A stretch of DNA of 64,000 bases from Yersinia massiliensis CCUG 53443 (GTDB lineage: Bacteria; Pseudomonadota; Gammaproteobacteria; Enterobacterales; Enterobacteriaceae), in assembly GCF_000312485.1 (NCBI RefSeq), contig NZ_HE997651.1, positions 1 to 64,000 on the forward strand. Direction: 5' to 3'. Every line of letters starts with the position of its first letter. Position 1 is the first letter of the stretch. The notes under the pieces are model-generated. The model made no database searches and was not told the origin of the DNA. It saw only the letters and a program-made list of their open reading frames with translations. Below, one piece after another: positions 51,907 to 61,473 of this stretch. Made by a program: the position numbers and the translations under genes.

Positions 51907-52053
51907 AACCCACAAACGGGTGAGGTAACGGCTAACAATGGCTGACTTTTGTGGCAGAGTGAGCAAAGCGTAAGCAAACGCGCCATTTCTTCTAAAAAAG
52001 CACTAGACAGCCAAGTATTAAAACCGTAGTATCCTCACCCGCAACGGCGCTAA

Positions 52054-52130
<77 letters not shown>

Positions 52131-52227
52131 TTAATTTTGTGTGCAAGAGCTGCGGTGGTAAGATTGCCGCGTACGATGAAGTACGAAGTCAGTTTTATGA
52201 TGTAAGAAGTCTGTAGTAAGAAGTTAT

Positions 52228-52304
52228 GGTGGCTATAGCTCAGTTGGTAGAGCCCTGGATTGTGATTCCAGTTGTCGTGGGTTCGAGCCCCATTAGCCAC
52301 CCCA
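52228..52304 (+). tRNA. hisR: tRNA-His (GTG)
   Basis: This is a 77-nt tRNA with the extra 5' G (G-1) that pairs with C73. The acceptor is GTGGCTA, the anticodon GTG and the 3' end CCCA. It is second in the four-tRNA cluster. Confidence 0.96.
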
Positions 52305-52319
52305 AATTTTGTGGAACAT

Positions 52320-52406
52320 GCGATGGTGGCGGAATTGGTAGACGCGCTAGCTTCAGGTGTTAGTGTCCTTACGGACGTGAGGGTTCAAGTCCCTCCCTTC
52401 GCACCA
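52320..52406 (+). tRNA. leuT: tRNA-Leu (CAG)
   Basis: This is an 87-nt class II tRNA with a long variable arm (TGTCCTTACGGACG), anticodon CAG and encoded CCA. The acceptor stem is GCGATGG with CCTTCGC, leaving a U5-U68 mismatch. As I recall, E. coli leuT also lacks a Watson-Crick pair at this position. Confidence 0.95.
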
Positions 52407-52479
52407 CACAACATGTAGATTTTATTAATATTTACATGGACATAGGTCGAAAGACCATGTAGAGTAACAAGCAAGAAAT

Positions 52480-52556
52480 CGGCGAGTAGCGCAGCTTGGT
52501 AGCGCAACTGGTTTGGGACCAGTGGGTCGGAGGTTCGAATCCTCTCTCGCCGACCA
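52480..52556 (+). tRNA. proM: tRNA-Pro (TGG)
   Basis: This is a 77-nt tRNA with acceptor CGGCGAG, anticodon TGG, T-loop GGTTCGAATCC and encoded CCA. It is last in the cluster and is followed by a terminator. Confidence 0.96.
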
Positions 52557-52566
52557 ATTTCAGAAG

Positions 52567-52592
52567 AAACCCCGCAATGCGGGGTTTTTTTT
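52567..52592 (+). terminator. Terminator of the tRNA cluster
   Basis: A perfect 9-bp stem (AAACCCCGC / GCGGGGTTT) with a 3-base loop is followed by eight Ts, 10 bases after tRNA-Pro. Confidence 0.93.
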
Positions 52593-52717
52593 CGTCTGCA
52601 CTTTATCGATACCAAATCTATTTGCCTAGGCATATCGGCTCACCTGCCTTTTGCCGCCAGCTATCATGACCTTTAAACCCACACTCTGTCTTACTAGCCA
52701 CTCCCGACACAGCATTG

Positions 52718-52761
52718 TCGTTTCTCTTACGCCATAAACTCGTTTTTCTTACACCATAAAC
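52718..52761 (+). repeat. 2 x 22-bp tandem repeat
   Basis: The unit 52718-52739 is repeated at 52740-52761 with two mismatches. No function is evident. Confidence 0.8.
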
Positions 52762-52835
52762 ATTTGTTGCTGCCCTTTGATCAAATTAGGCCATTAGCCT
52801 GACAAGATCGGCAATTTCTCCTCTCCAGTTGTTGG

Positions 52836-52853
52836 TGTTGGTTTTTCACGACA
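52836..52853. promoter_or_regulatory. GlrR-like activator site 1
   Basis: TGTT-N10-GACA matches the GlrR (YfhA) consensus TGTC-N10-GACA at 7 of 8 positions. It is the farthest of three such sites upstream of the glmZ promoter. Confidence 0.5.
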
Positions 52854-52867
52854 AACGACTCATACAT

Positions 52868-52885
52868 TGTCTCTAAATGGTGACG
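52868..52885. promoter_or_regulatory. GlrR-like activator site 2
   Basis: TGTC-N10-GACG matches TGTC-N10-GACA at 7 of 8 positions. It is 32 bases from site 1, about three helical turns. Confidence 0.5.
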
Positions 52886-52887
52886 CA

Positions 52888-52900
52888 CAACCATTTGATA
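52888..52900 (-). promoter_or_regulatory. IHF consensus site 1 (glmZ)
   Basis: On the minus strand TATCAAATGGTTG fits WATCAANNNNTTR at every position. It lies between GlrR-like sites 2 and 3, next to an A-rich tract, as IHF sites often do. Confidence 0.55.
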
Positions 52901-52930
52901 AATAAAAATAAAAATGATGATGACTGATAG

Positions 52931-52948
52931 CGTCGTTTTGTAGCGACA
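52931..52948. promoter_or_regulatory. GlrR-like activator site 3
   Basis: CGTC-N10-GACA matches TGTC-N10-GACA at 7 of 8 positions. It is 63 bases from site 2, about six helical turns, and roughly 170-190 bases before the GlmZ start. Confidence 0.5.
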
Positions 52949-53028
52949 GATCACTAGATGTGTAACGTAGCGGGCGGCGGTAGGACGAGAGACAGCATAG
53001 AAATGAGATGTAAAAATAAAACCATTAA

Positions 53029-53041
53029 TAATCAGTTGATT
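53029..53041 (-). promoter_or_regulatory. IHF consensus site 2 (glmZ)
   Basis: On the minus strand AATCAACTGATTA fits WATCAANNNNTTR at every position. It lies between the GlrR-like sites and the sigma-54 promoter, where DNA bending would bring the activator to the polymerase. Confidence 0.6.
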
Positions 53042-53090
53042 AAATGGTTTCTCAGTTTTTTTTGAATAAAATAGCTGCCGATTACGCGAT

Positions 53091-53107
53091 TTGGCACGGT
53101 AACTGCA
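53091..53107 (+). promoter_or_regulatory. Sigma-54 promoter of glmZ
   Basis: TTGGCACGGTAACTGCA fits the sigma-54 -24/-12 pattern YTGGCACG-N4-TTGCW with one change. Its -12 element is about 12 bases before the GlmZ 5' end at 53119. Confidence 0.85.
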
Positions 53108-53118
53108 ATATCTAACCT

Positions 53119-53338
53119 GTAGATGCTCATCTCACTTATTATGACAGCTTGGTTTTGATAACCAGTTCGGCTTCATAAACCCAGAGATGATGCAGAGCCG
53201 ATTTTAGGGTGCCTATTGTCCACGTAAACGATGTTGAATATCTTCATCACATACCGGGCATAACGTTGAGTGAGGCGCCGACATTGTTGTCTGTAGACCT
53301 GAAAATTTAGACGCTTGCCTTGATGGCAGGCGTTTTTT
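53119..53338 (+). ncRNA. glmZ: Small RNA GlmZ
   Basis: The 5' end GTAGATGCTCAT and the inner segments GCAGAGCCG, GTCCAC, AACGTTGAGTGA and AGACCTG match E. coli GlmZ in order. As in E. coli, the gene lies next to hemY and points toward its 3' end. GlmZ, with Hfq, base-pairs with the glmS leader to raise synthesis of glucosamine-6-phosphate synthase, and is cut by RNase E with RapZ unless GlmY is abundant. The 3' end is taken at the T-run after a terminator stem (CGCTTGCC / GGCAGGCG, 53312-53332), making it slightly longer than the E. coli RNA (about 207 nt). Confidence 0.92.
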
Positions 53339-53340
53339 TT
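53311..53340 (+). terminator. GlmZ terminator
   Basis: The stem ACGCTTGCC / GGCAGGCGT with one G-U pair is followed by eight Ts. It ends GlmZ. Confidence 0.88.
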
Positions 53341-53407
53341 GACCAAAAATGAGCGAATAAAAAAGCGCCCGTAGGCACTTTCAGGTTTTTGACAACGTGG
53401 CAGGGCG

Positions 53408-53509
53408 GGAGAGGACAGGCAGATCGTAAAGACGCCGTGAATCCATCCTTGGAGGCTCGAGCCGCGCCATCCTTGGCGCGGACGCTTTACTCCTCCGCCT
53501 GTCCTCTCC
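53408..53509. repeat. Long GC-rich palindromic element between glmZ and hemY
   Basis: Perfect 13-base outer arms (53408-53420 and 53497-53509) enclose GTAAAG / CTTTAC inner arms and a CGCGCC / GGCGCG inner hairpin. The segment also holds CCATCCTTGG twice. It is probably a dispersed intergenic palindrome and might help end the convergent hemY transcript. I cannot name the family. Confidence 0.65.
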
Positions 53510-53585
53510 GTTTCAGATCGAGTGAAGGGGGGAGCCGGCAGTGTGAAAGCTTCCATTGGGCCGCCCATCAATGTAACCAACTCAA

Positions 53586-54785
53586 TCAGAGCGAATCACC
53601 ATTCTGTCGTAGGGTCGAGAGTAACCCCTCACGACGGGCCTGCGCTGCTTCCTCTGGACGATGGAGTTTATCCAACGCATCGGCTAGCCATGCATAATCA
53701 TACCCGTCCGTGCGCTGTGCAAGCGCAGCGGCAAAGGCTTCACGGGCTTTTTCCCATTCTCCGTGTTTCAGCATAAGCTGACCTAAGGTGCTATTAAGCA
53801 AGGGTGTCGCACCGTGCTGCTTAATTTGCTGACGCAATGACTTTTCTACTGGCTCAGGGTTACCCGATTTTAGGCGTGGGATCAGCAACACTAAACGCTC
53901 ATCATACTGGCGCTTCAGGCCATCCAGAATGATTTGTTGTGCGACCTCATGATCATCACATTCAATCAGATGCTCAGCCAAGGCCACTTGCAGAGGGATC
54001 TCGTTGCGAACTTTGCGGCTTTGCTCTTTCCACCAGCGTTTCAGGCCATCACTACCTTCTTCCGCCATGCATTGATTCATCATGCCAATATAAGCTTGCT
54101 GCTCAAGTGCGGCGATTTCTTCAGGTGTATGCAATTGGACCTTACTGATTGACGGTAAAATTTCCAGTAATGAGCTGTAAGCCCCCGAACGCAGATAAGC
54201 TTGTTCTGCTAAACGCAGAACTTCAGGATGCCGAGGTGCTTGATCCAGCAGACGGTCAACGCCATGACGTGCTGCGTGAATATGCCCTTGTGCCAATTGA
54301 ATGCGCACACGGGTGATATCCACCGGCAATTGGTCGGTATCGGCCACTTCTGCCGCCCGCTCCAGATATTGATTAGTGCGGAACTCATCACCACGCTGTT
54401 GAGCCGCTTCTGCCGCCAACAGATAGTTCACCATCGGCTGCTCAGCATGATCGGCGTTGCGCGTGAGCAACTTCTCGACCTGTTTGAAATCACCTTCGGC
54501 CAGTTTGATCAGCGCGGCCTTCGTTTGCTTACGGGCGCGGGTACGTTTGCGGCCCATAAACCAGCCACGGGTACGGGCACCGGTGCGGAAGATCCGGCGC
54601 AATATCCATTCAACGATCAAGAAGGCGACCAAAACCAGCACCAGCATGATAACCAGACCGGTCACACTGGTTTCAACGTTATAGTTGTCGGTTTGGATCA
54701 GCACATAGCCCTGATGACCCGCCAGCATGGGGCCAAGAACAATCCCTGCGGTCAGAATGAGGAATAACAGTAAAACTCGTAACAT
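53586..54785 (-). CDS. hemY: HemY protein
   Basis: This 399-residue inner-membrane protein (E. coli 398) has two N-terminal membrane helices (about 4-24 and 41-63), a basic stretch RTRGWFMGRKRTRARKQT, and then TPR-like helical repeats facing the periplasm side of the chain. It is the last gene of hemCDXY. A role in late heme synthesis has long been proposed but the biochemical function is not settled. It starts 2 bases after hemX stops. Confidence 0.94.
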   Translation of the reverse strand: MLRVLLLFLILTAGIVLGPMLAGHQGYVLIQTDNYNVETSVTGLVIMLVLVLVAFLIVEWILRRIFRTGARTRGWFMGRKRTRARKQTKAALIKLAEGDFKQVEKLLTRNADHAEQPMVNYLLAAEAAQQRGDEFRTNQYLERAAEVADTDQLPVDITRVRIQLAQGHIHAARHGVDRLLDQAPRHPEVLRLAEQAYLRSGAYSSLLEILPSISKVQLHTPEEIAALEQQAYIGMMNQCMAEEGSDGLKRWWKEQSRKVRNEIPLQVALAEHLIECDDHEVAQQIILDGLKRQYDERLVLLIPRLKSGNPEPVEKSLRQQIKQHGATPLLNSTLGQLMLKHGEWEKAREAFAAALAQRTDGYDYAWLADALDKLHRPEEAAQARREGLLSTLRQNGDSL

Positions 54786-54787
54786 AC

Positions 54788-55912
54788 TTATTCCCCCTGA
54801 GTGGTCGCTGGCGCTTGTGCTAGCAAGTTACGAACGCGAGTTTGCATCAATTTTTCCAGCATTGGCTGGCTCTTCAATTGATCAGGAACATCCATTGAAA
54901 TTGACTGCTGACTCAAACTGTCTAATTCATCCAAGAACGCCTTAGTACTTGGGTCATTCACATCAAAATAGGCGCGTACCCAAGTAGAAATTGTCTCAAG
55001 TGACTGTTTGTAGACTTCATCTTGATGGCGAGGAACGGCTTGAGCTGCCACTAACAGGCGTGAACGGATATTCTCCCGCAGATAAACGTCTTGATTCGGT
55101 GCGAGCAGTGGTTCTGCGCTGCTATCACGACGGCGAATAGTGATGAAGTCAGACATAAAGCTGTGCCAGCTTTTGGTCAAATTCTGACGCCATTCAGACA
55201 AGGAACTGGACAGTTCATCGCTATCGGCATCCATTGGTGAATCATCAATATTGTTATCGGCTAAACGCAGGTTATCCACCTGATTTGAAAGCTGATTTAA
55301 TTTAAGAATGATACCGTCAAAATCCACCTGACTGACGGCGGAAAGGGTGCTGATATCCTCCGTCAATGCACGGCGTACATCAATGAGGCTAGGATCATTC
55401 ATATCAGCGAGGCTGGCATCGGCACTTTTCAGTAATGTGGCTGCGGTGGTGACATCTTGATCACTCCACAGCTTACGACCCGCCATCTTCACCAGAAAAT
55501 CAGCTTGTGCCAGCAACCACGTTTTGGCATCACTTCCAGAAATGGTGGCGACTTTTTCCTGCAACTCATTAAGTTGGCGAATCAGTGAGGTTTGTTGGCG
55601 GTCAGCCGCTTCTAACGCTTTACCTTGTTGTTGTAACAATGACTCAAGCTGTTGTTTTTCCTGTAACTGACTCTGTTTCAGTTCAGCCAGTTGTTCTTGT
55701 AGCGCCAGTGTTGCCGCATCCTGTAATTGGGCCTGTTGGTGTCCGTAATAATAAAGCCCTGCCCCCAGCGCGATGGCCAATGCGATTGCAATCGCTCCCA
55801 GAATTGGACCGGTACGTTTTTCGCGGCGCTCTTCGGGTGCTGGCTGTTGGTGCCTCTCAACCGCAGTGGTTGTCTCTTCCACTGGTGCGGATGGGGTATT
55901 TTGTTCCGTCAT
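54788..55912 (-). CDS. hemX: HemX protein
   Basis: This 374-residue protein (E. coli 393) has a cytoplasmic acidic/polar N-terminus, one membrane helix (about 36-56), and a long coiled-coil rich in Gln and Leu (about 60-125), followed by a helical domain. The name reflects homology to uroporphyrinogen methyltransferase operon products, but catalytic motifs are not seen. It lies between hemD (22-base gap) and hemY. Confidence 0.93.
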   Translation of the reverse strand: MTEQNTPSAPVEETTTAVERHQQPAPEERREKRTGPILGAIAIALAIALGAGLYYYGHQQAQLQDAATLALQEQLAELKQSQLQEKQQLESLLQQQGKALEAADRQQTSLIRQLNELQEKVATISGSDAKTWLLAQADFLVKMAGRKLWSDQDVTTAATLLKSADASLADMNDPSLIDVRRALTEDISTLSAVSQVDFDGIILKLNQLSNQVDNLRLADNNIDDSPMDADSDELSSSLSEWRQNLTKSWHSFMSDFITIRRRDSSAEPLLAPNQDVYLRENIRSRLLVAAQAVPRHQDEVYKQSLETISTWVRAYFDVNDPSTKAFLDELDSLSQQSISMDVPDQLKSQPMLEKLMQTRVRNLLAQAPATTQGE

Positions 55913-55934
55913 ATTGGGCGTCCCATAGTCAGGT

Positions 55935-56690
55935 TTAGGTATGTTTTAGGTCTTGTAGCGCGCGGATCAGCGCGTCATTATCAGCATTCTCAGCCACCTT
56001 GACATCACGCCAACCCATTTGGGCAGCCAAGGTAGCCAAACGATCACTCACCACCACTAAGCGGCAGCGTAGTAACCAGGAAGAACGATAGTAATCAGGA
56101 ACTAAAGTATAGATCTGTTGTAACATTTCGCCGCTGGTCACCACCAGAATATTGACGCCAGCGCGTTGCCAGTGAGCACTTTGTTCACTGCCATCATAAA
56201 ATATCGGACTGCGTTGATAACATTCGCAGAAGGTGACCGCTGCACCTCGCTGCGCTAGGCTTTCACCCAATAACTCTCGTCCACCATTCCCGCGTAACAA
56301 CAGCGCTTTTTTGCCCGACAGTTTTTGCAGATCAGGCAATGATAGCAGCATCTCACTCGTTTCACCCATCGGTGGAAATGTGACATGCAAACGGCTGGCG
56401 GTATGCAGAGCCAACGCCGTGCCACGACCAATAGCATAATAAGATAACTGTGTCGGCCATGACAGGTTATTTCTTTTTAACAGCGGGTTAGCATAGCGGA
56501 CGGCATTTTGCGATAACGCAAACACCAAGTCACCCGCTTGCATCTCTTGCAACAAGGCAGGCAATTTAGGCAGGTCATGACCGGGTGAAAAATCGATCAA
56601 CGGAGCATGATAGGCAACCCGGCCCAGTGCACGCAGGCGACTGACTAACTGCTCCCCAGCCGGAGAGGGGCGGGTCACCAGAATAGTCAT
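55935..56690 (-). CDS. hemD: Uroporphyrinogen-III synthase HemD
   Basis: This 251-residue enzyme (E. coli 246) closes hydroxymethylbilane with inversion of ring D. It is recognised from [23 protein letters not shown], the [11 protein letters not shown] region, the hinge [14 protein letters not shown], and [11 protein letters not shown]. Its start overlaps hemC by four bases (ATGA). Confidence 0.95.
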   Translation of the reverse strand: MTILVTRPSPAGEQLVSRLRALGRVAYHAPLIDFSPGHDLPKLPALLQEMQAGDLVFALSQNAVRYANPLLKRNNLSWPTQLSYYAIGRGTALALHTASRLHVTFPPMGETSEMLLSLPDLQKLSGKKALLLRGNGGRELLGESLAQRGAAVTFCECYQRSPIFYDGSEQSAHWQRAGVNILVVTSGEMLQQIYTLVPDYYRSSWLLRCRLVVVSDRLATLAAQMGWRDVKVAENADNDALIRALQDLKHT

Positions 56691-57628
56691 AGTGGTGGGT
56701 TATCCTGATAAACATCAGCCAATATTTCGCGTGCCCCGCGTGAAAGCAGCTCATCAGCCAGCTCAATCCCCATTTGCTCTGCCAGCTCTGCTGGGCCTCG
56801 GCGTTCACCACGAATAATCTCGCTGCCATCAGGTGCGCCAACTAAGGCACGGAGCCACAATTCGTTGCCCTCCAATTCAGCGTAACTGCCAATAGGGACC
56901 TGGCAACCGCCTTCAAGGCGCGTATTCATGGCGCGTTCGGCGAGCACGCGTAATTCGGTGGCGCGGTGATTCAGAGGAGCCAATAGCTGGCGGGTAGCAT
57001 TATCATCCAAACGGCATTCAATCCCCACGGCACCTTGACCAACTGCCGGTAATGACTCTTCGGCAGGCATAGCATAGCGAATACGTGTTTCCAGCCCGAG
57101 GCGGTTAAGGCCAGCGACAGCAAGAATAATGGCGTGATAATCGCCGTTATCCAACTTGGCTAGGCGAGTACCGACATTACCCCGCAGGTCGCGGATAATG
57201 AGGTCAGGGCGGCGTTCGCGCAATTGGCACTGACGACGCAAGCTAGACGTGCCAACAATGCTGCCAGCAGGGAGTTCATCCAGATGGGCGTAATTCGATG
57301 AAACAAAAGCATCGCGTGGGTCATCACGCTCGCAAATAGTGACCAAACCTAAGCCTTCAGGGAACGCGATCGGCACATCTTTCATCGAGTGAACCGCGAT
57401 ATCAGCTCGCCCTTCCAGTAAGGCAAGCTCTAACTCTTTGACAAACAAACCTTTGCCACCAACTTTCGCCAAAGGTGTATCCAGAATAATATCCCCGCGA
57501 GTCACCATCGGAACCAGCTCAACACGCAGACCGGGGTGATTCGCTTGCAATAAATCTTGAACATAATGTGCTTGCCATAAGGCGAGCGGGCTTTGTCGCG
57601 TGGCAATTCGAATAATATTGTCTAACAT
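56687..57628 (-). CDS. hemC: Porphobilinogen deaminase HemC
   Basis: This 313-residue enzyme, the E. coli length, polymerises four porphobilinogens to hydroxymethylbilane. Cys242 in EGGCQVP carries the dipyrromethane cofactor, and Asp84 lies in HSMKDVP. It heads hemCDXY and is divergent from cyaA. Confidence 0.97.
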   Translation of the reverse strand: MLDNIIRIATRQSPLALWQAHYVQDLLQANHPGLRVELVPMVTRGDIILDTPLAKVGGKGLFVKELELALLEGRADIAVHSMKDVPIAFPEGLGLVTICERDDPRDAFVSSNYAHLDELPAGSIVGTSSLRRQCQLRERRPDLIIRDLRGNVGTRLAKLDNGDYHAIILAVAGLNRLGLETRIRYAMPAEESLPAVGQGAVGIECRLDDNATRQLLAPLNHRATELRVLAERAMNTRLEGGCQVPIGSYAELEGNELWLRALVGAPDGSEIIRGERRGPAELAEQMGIELADELLSRGAREILADVYQDNPPL

Positions 57629-58089
57629 TGCTTGTTACCGTTTTTATATTTTGTGACCCATCCTACCATTGACCGATGAAGAGTGTCAGTGTGGTAGCCA
57701 CATGAAGAGGCGGCTAAGAGTACAAGAAAGCAACTATTGTAACAAATGCGTAGCGGGATAAGGATGTGCTACCTATCTTTCGCGCATTGCTGCGTTGTCA
57801 GCGGCTTTTGCTGAAGCTCATTCGCTTTTTGCCTGGTTGCAATGTGAATGATTTTAGTCAGAAAGAGACGTTATAATTGTAGGGATAGCTTTACTTTCTT
57901 TACGGTCAATCAGCAAGGTGTTAGATTGATCACGTTTCCAGCAATAATTCGTTAAATATTCTTCAAACAAACATGTTTTTTGATCATTTCAACAAAAAGT
58001 ACATTTTTTTGAGTGAATGACAAATAAACAACAAACGAATCTGGAACACGGGTTTCTTTCTAAGCACCGGAACAATCAGGCGAGACGTC
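57629..58089. other. hemC-cyaA divergent regulatory region
   Basis: These 461 bases separate the two divergent genes. They contain the cyaA promoters with a CRP site at 57916-57937 and a long AT-rich cyaA leader. A small frame at 58017-58220 is out of frame with cyaA and has no support. Confidence 0.55.
57916..57937. promoter_or_regulatory. CRP site of cyaA
   Basis: TGTTA-GATTGA-TCACG lies in a segment nearly identical to the E. coli cyaA P2 region, where CRP-cAMP binds over the promoter and represses cyaA. Here the site is about 155-175 bases before the start codon. Confidence 0.75.
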
Positions 58090-60639
58090 TTGTACCTCTA
58101 CATCGAGACACTGAAACAGCGACTGGATGCGATCAACCAATTACGAGTCGATCGCGCCTTGGCGGCCATGGGGCCAGCCTTCCAAAAGGTTTACAGTCTG
58201 CTACCGACCCTACTACATAGTCATCACCCACTGATGCCGGGGTACCTTGATGGTAACGTTCCCCATGGCATCTGCATGTTCACGCCTAATGAAACGCAAC
58301 AGGATTATCTGTCTGAGGTTGAAGCCAAGTGGGGCGCGCCTCTGGAGCAGAGTGTCGGCGGTGAATTACCGATTACGGGTGTCTATTCGATGGGGAGTAC
58401 ATCCTCCATCGGGCAGTGTCATACCTCGGATTTGGATGTGTGGGTGTGTCATCAGGCTTGGCTCGATTCTGACGAGCGCCATCGCCTACAGCAAAAATGT
58501 AGCCTGCTGGAAAAATGGGCTGCATCAATGGGTGTTGAAGTTAGCTTCTTCTTAATCGATGAAAACCGTTTCCGCCATAATGCCAGTGGCAGTTTGGGCG
58601 GTGAAGATTGCGGCTCGACCCAACATATTTTATTGCTGGATGAATTTTACCGCAGTGCGGTTCGTCTGGCAGGGAAACGTATTCTGTGGAATATGGTCCC
58701 CGTCGAAGAAGAAAATAATTACGATGACTACGTACTGTCACTCTATGCGCAGGGCGTATTAACACCGAATGAATGGTTAGATCTGGGCGGTTTAAGCACC
58801 CTGTCGGCTGAAGAGTATTTCGGTGCCAGCTTATGGCAGCTCTATAAAAGTATCGATTCACCGTATAAAGCGGTGCTGAAAACCTTGCTGCTTGAAGCCT
58901 ATTCTTGGGAATACCCTAATTCCCAATTATTGGCGATGGAAATCAAACAACGTCTCCATGCCGGTGAAATCGTCGCCTTCGGCCTTGATGCTTATTGCAT
59001 GATGCTTGATCGCGTCACTCGCTACCTGACTCAAATTAATGACACCACACGGCTGAACTTAGTCCGTCGCTGCTTCTATCTGAAGGTCTGCGAAAAATTG
59101 TCGCGCACCCCTACAAGTATCGGTTGGCGGCGTGAAATTCTCGGTCAACTAGTCAGTGAGTGGGGCTGGAGCGATGAGAGTCTGGCGGTGCTGGATAATC
59201 GCGCTAACTGGAAGATTGAGCGGGTACGTGAAGCGCATAACGAGTTGTTGGATGCGATGATGCAGAGTTATCGTAACTTGATTCGCTTTGCACGCCGCAA
59301 CAACCTGAGTGTCAGTGCAAGCCCGCAAGATATCGGGGTTCTGACCCGTAAACTCTATGCCGCCTTTGAAGCCTTACCGGGTAAAGTGACGCTGGTTAAC
59401 CCGCAGATATCGCCCGATCTTTCGGAAGAACACCTGACCTTTATTCATGTTCCGGCGGGGCGCGCGAATCGTCCAGGTTGGTATTTGTACAATCAAGCGC
59501 CTTCCATGGATGCCATCGTCAGTCATCAGCCGCTAGAATATAACCGCTACCTGAACAAATTGGTGTCGTGGGCCTACTTTAACGGCTTATTGACCAGTAA
59601 GACGCGGTTGCACATGAAAAGCGCCGATTTGTGTAACACCGTGAAACTGCAAGAATTGGTGACAGATATCTCTCACCATTTCCCGCTGCGTTTACCTGCA
59701 CCAACGCCGAAAGCACTGTATAGCCCGTGCGAGATTCGCCACTTAGCGATTATCGTTAATCTGGAACATGATCCGACTGCAGCTTTCCGCAATCAGGTGG
59801 TGCATTTTGATTTCCGTAAGCTGGATGTGTTCAGCTTTGGCGAGCAGCAGCAATGCTTGGTCGGCAGTATCGATTTGCTCTACCGCAACTCATGGAATGA
59901 AGTGCGTACCTTGCATTTCAGTGGTGAACAAGCGGTATTGGAAGCGCTGAAAACCATCTTGGGTAAAATGCATCAGGATGCCGCGCCGCCAGAATCGGTG
60001 GATGTATTCTGCTATAGCCAGCATTTACGTGGTTTGATTCGCACTCGAATCCAACAACTCGTGTCTGAATGTGTGGAGCTGCGCTTATCCAGCACCCGTC
60101 AGGAACCAGGCCGTTTCAAAGCGGTACGTGTTTCCGGCCAAACATGGGGGCTGTTCTTCGAGCGCTTGAGCGTTTCGGTTCAGAAGCTAGAGAATGCGGT
60201 GGAATTTTATGGCGCTATCTCTAATAACAAACTGCATGGGTTATCGATTCAGGTCGAAACCGATCAAATTCATTTGCCGCCGGTAGTGGACGGTTTTGCC
60301 AGCGAAGGGATCATTCAATTCTTCTTCGAAGGTACCGCAGATGAAAAAGGCTTTAACATTTACATTTTGGATGAGTCAAACCGTGTTGAGGTTTATCACC
60401 ATTGTGAGGGGAGTAAAGAGGAGTTAGTGCGCGATGTCAGCCGGTTCTATTCGTCGTCTCACGATCGTTTTACTTACGGCTCCAGCTTTATCAACTTTAA
60501 CCTGCCGCAGTTCTATCAAATTGTGCAGCTAGATGGTCGCACACAGGTTATTCCTTTCCGCAGCAATACGTTATCTCACCTGTATATTGCTGATAAAGAA
60601 GTTAATTTGCCGGTTCAGCAGCAGTTTCAGTTGCATTAA
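58090..60639 (+). CDS. cyaA: Adenylate cyclase CyaA (class I)
   Basis: This 849-residue class I adenylate cyclase (E. coli 848) makes cAMP. The N-terminal catalytic half has the nucleotidyltransferase pattern [20 protein letters not shown]. The C-terminal half is the regulatory region responding to the glucose PTS. It starts with TTG in [18 protein letters not shown], after AGGCGAGA, the same unusual start as E. coli, which limits translation. An ERIC copy follows the gene. Confidence 0.97.
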   Translation: MYLYIETLKQRLDAINQLRVDRALAAMGPAFQKVYSLLPTLLHSHHPLMPGYLDGNVPHGICMFTPNETQQDYLSEVEAKWGAPLEQSVGGELPITGVYSMGSTSSIGQCHTSDLDVWVCHQAWLDSDERHRLQQKCSLLEKWAASMGVEVSFFLIDENRFRHNASGSLGGEDCGSTQHILLLDEFYRSAVRLAGKRILWNMVPVEEENNYDDYVLSLYAQGVLTPNEWLDLGGLSTLSAEEYFGASLWQLYKSIDSPYKAVLKTLLLEAYSWEYPNSQLLAMEIKQRLHAGEIVAFGLDAYCMMLDRVTRYLTQINDTTRLNLVRRCFYLKVCEKLSRTPTSIGWRREILGQLVSEWGWSDESLAVLDNRANWKIERVREAHNELLDAMMQSYRNLIRFARRNNLSVSASPQDIGVLTRKLYAAFEALPGKVTLVNPQISPDLSEEHLTFIHVPAGRANRPGWYLYNQAPSMDAIVSHQPLEYNRYLNKLVSWAYFNGLLTSKTRLHMKSADLCNTVKLQELVTDISHHFPLRLPAPTPKALYSPCEIRHLAIIVNLEHDPTAAFRNQVVHFDFRKLDVFSFGEQQQCLVGSIDLLYRNSWNEVRTLHFSGEQAVLEALKTILGKMHQDAAPPESVDVFCYSQHLRGLIRTRIQQLVSECVELRLSSTRQEPGRFKAVRVSGQTWGLFFERLSVSVQKLENAVEFYGAISNNKLHGLSIQVETDQIHLPPVVDGFASEGIIQFFFEGTADEKGFNIYILDESNRVEVYHHCEGSKEELVRDVSRFYSSSHDRFTYGSSFINFNLPQFYQIVQLDGRTQVIPFRSNTLSHLYIADKEVNLPVQQQFQLH

Positions 60640-60649
60640 CGCCCCCCTT

Positions 60650-60735
60650 CGCCCTTGAAGCCGCAGGGGTGTTAACTGCGCTCACTTACCCGAATCACTG
60701 ACTTGAGTCAGCTCATCGGGATGCGTTTACTGGCT
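60650..60735. repeat. ERIC element after cyaA
   Basis: The segment follows the ERIC consensus (TTGAAG-GCAGG-GTGTTAACTGCGCTC, then ACCCGAATC, then CATCGGGAT). It shares 24 identical bases with the fragment at 6722-6745 and aligns with 42727-42830. It fills the gap between the convergent cyaA and cyaY genes. Confidence 0.75.
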
Positions 60736-60756
60736 GCGCTTATATTCGCTGCGTGT

Positions 60757-61080
60757 TTACTCGCCGAAACTCACCTCTTCGCCCGCTTGTGTGGTGGCGG
60801 CTTCGGATAACTGGGCGAAAAACTCTGCGCCACTGCGTGAGCAATACCAGTGACCATCACGGTAATCAAAATGATAGCCACCCGCTTTGGTCGCCAGCCA
60901 CACCTGATGCAAAGGCTCTTGGCGATTAATGACAATCTTACTGCCATTCTCAAACGTCAGGGTCATCACCCCGCCATTGGTTTCATAATCGATATCGCTA
61001 TCACCGCTAAAAGCATCCAGTGTTTCTTCAATGCAAAGCATCAATTGATCGGCTAACTGATGAAACTCGGTATCGTTCAT
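60757..61080 (-). CDS. cyaY: Iron-sulfur cluster protein CyaY (frataxin)
   Basis: This 107-residue frataxin homologue (E. coli 106) binds iron through N-terminal acidic residues and slows IscS-driven cluster assembly. The frataxin sheet includes [23 protein letters not shown] and [12 protein letters not shown]. The ATG at 61080 has AGGA 7 bases upstream; an upstream TTG (61086) is rejected. It converges with cyaA and is divergent from lptM. Confidence 0.95.
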   Translation of the reverse strand: MNDTEFHQLADQLMLCIEETLDAFSGDSDIDYETNGGVMTLTFENGSKIVINRQEPLHQVWLATKAGGYHFDYRDGHWYCSRSGAEFFAQLSEAATTQAGEEVSFGE

Positions 61081-61182
61081 ATTCAATTCCTATTGCTTTT
61101 CATGATCCACCTGCGATTATAGAGACCTTGGGCGCATGAATCACAGGCATTAATGCGCTAAAACAATTTACAGGCGTTAAAA

Positions 61183-61383
61183 ATGAAAAAAGAACTATGT
61201 TGGCCGCTGGTGGCGATGATGGTACTCACGCTATCCGGTTGTGGCCTGAAAGGTCCGTTATACTTTCCACCGTCAGACAAACCAAAAACAGAAACGACGA
61301 AACCTGATAGTGGCCAGATAGAACGCAATCAGCAAGATTTATCAGGGGCTAAACAGAGCCAGACGATTGCCGGGCCTCAGTGA
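61183..61383 (+). CDS. lptM: LPS translocon maturation lipoprotein LptM (YifL)
   Basis: This 66-residue lipoprotein (E. coli 67) has the lipobox LSGC, with lipidated Cys20, followed by the conserved GLKGPLYFPP. LptM promotes correct disulfide formation in LptD of the LPS translocon. The tail is polar and variable. It precedes dapF, as in E. coli. Confidence 0.93.
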   Translation: MKKELCWPLVAMMVLTLSGCGLKGPLYFPPSDKPKTETTKPDSGQIERNQQDLSGAKQSQTIAGPQ

Positions 61384-61473
61384 TTAACCTCATCGCCGCC
61401 AGATAATGTCAGTACCGAGCTTTGCCAGTACCGAATGTAGCCAGAAATAAAATGAAAGACAGCGGAGTATGAG

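Larger units (their letters stand above)
52593..53090. other. Regulatory region upstream of GlmZ
   Basis: These about 500 bases contain no gene. They hold a tandem 22-bp repeat (52718-52761), three GlrR-like sites and two IHF-consensus sites, each listed separately, in front of the sigma-54 promoter of glmZ. Confidence 0.6.

Noticed and set aside
52385-52633. 82-codon minus-strand frame at tRNA-Pro
   Set aside because: It is translated through the tRNA and terminator and is an artefact.
53173-53580. 135-codon minus-strand frame
   Set aside because: It lies across GlmZ and the palindrome at 53408, with no family match or ribosome site.
54228-54767. 179-codon plus-strand frame antisense to hemY
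   Set aside because: It is a His/Gln-rich shadow of the hemY helical repeats.
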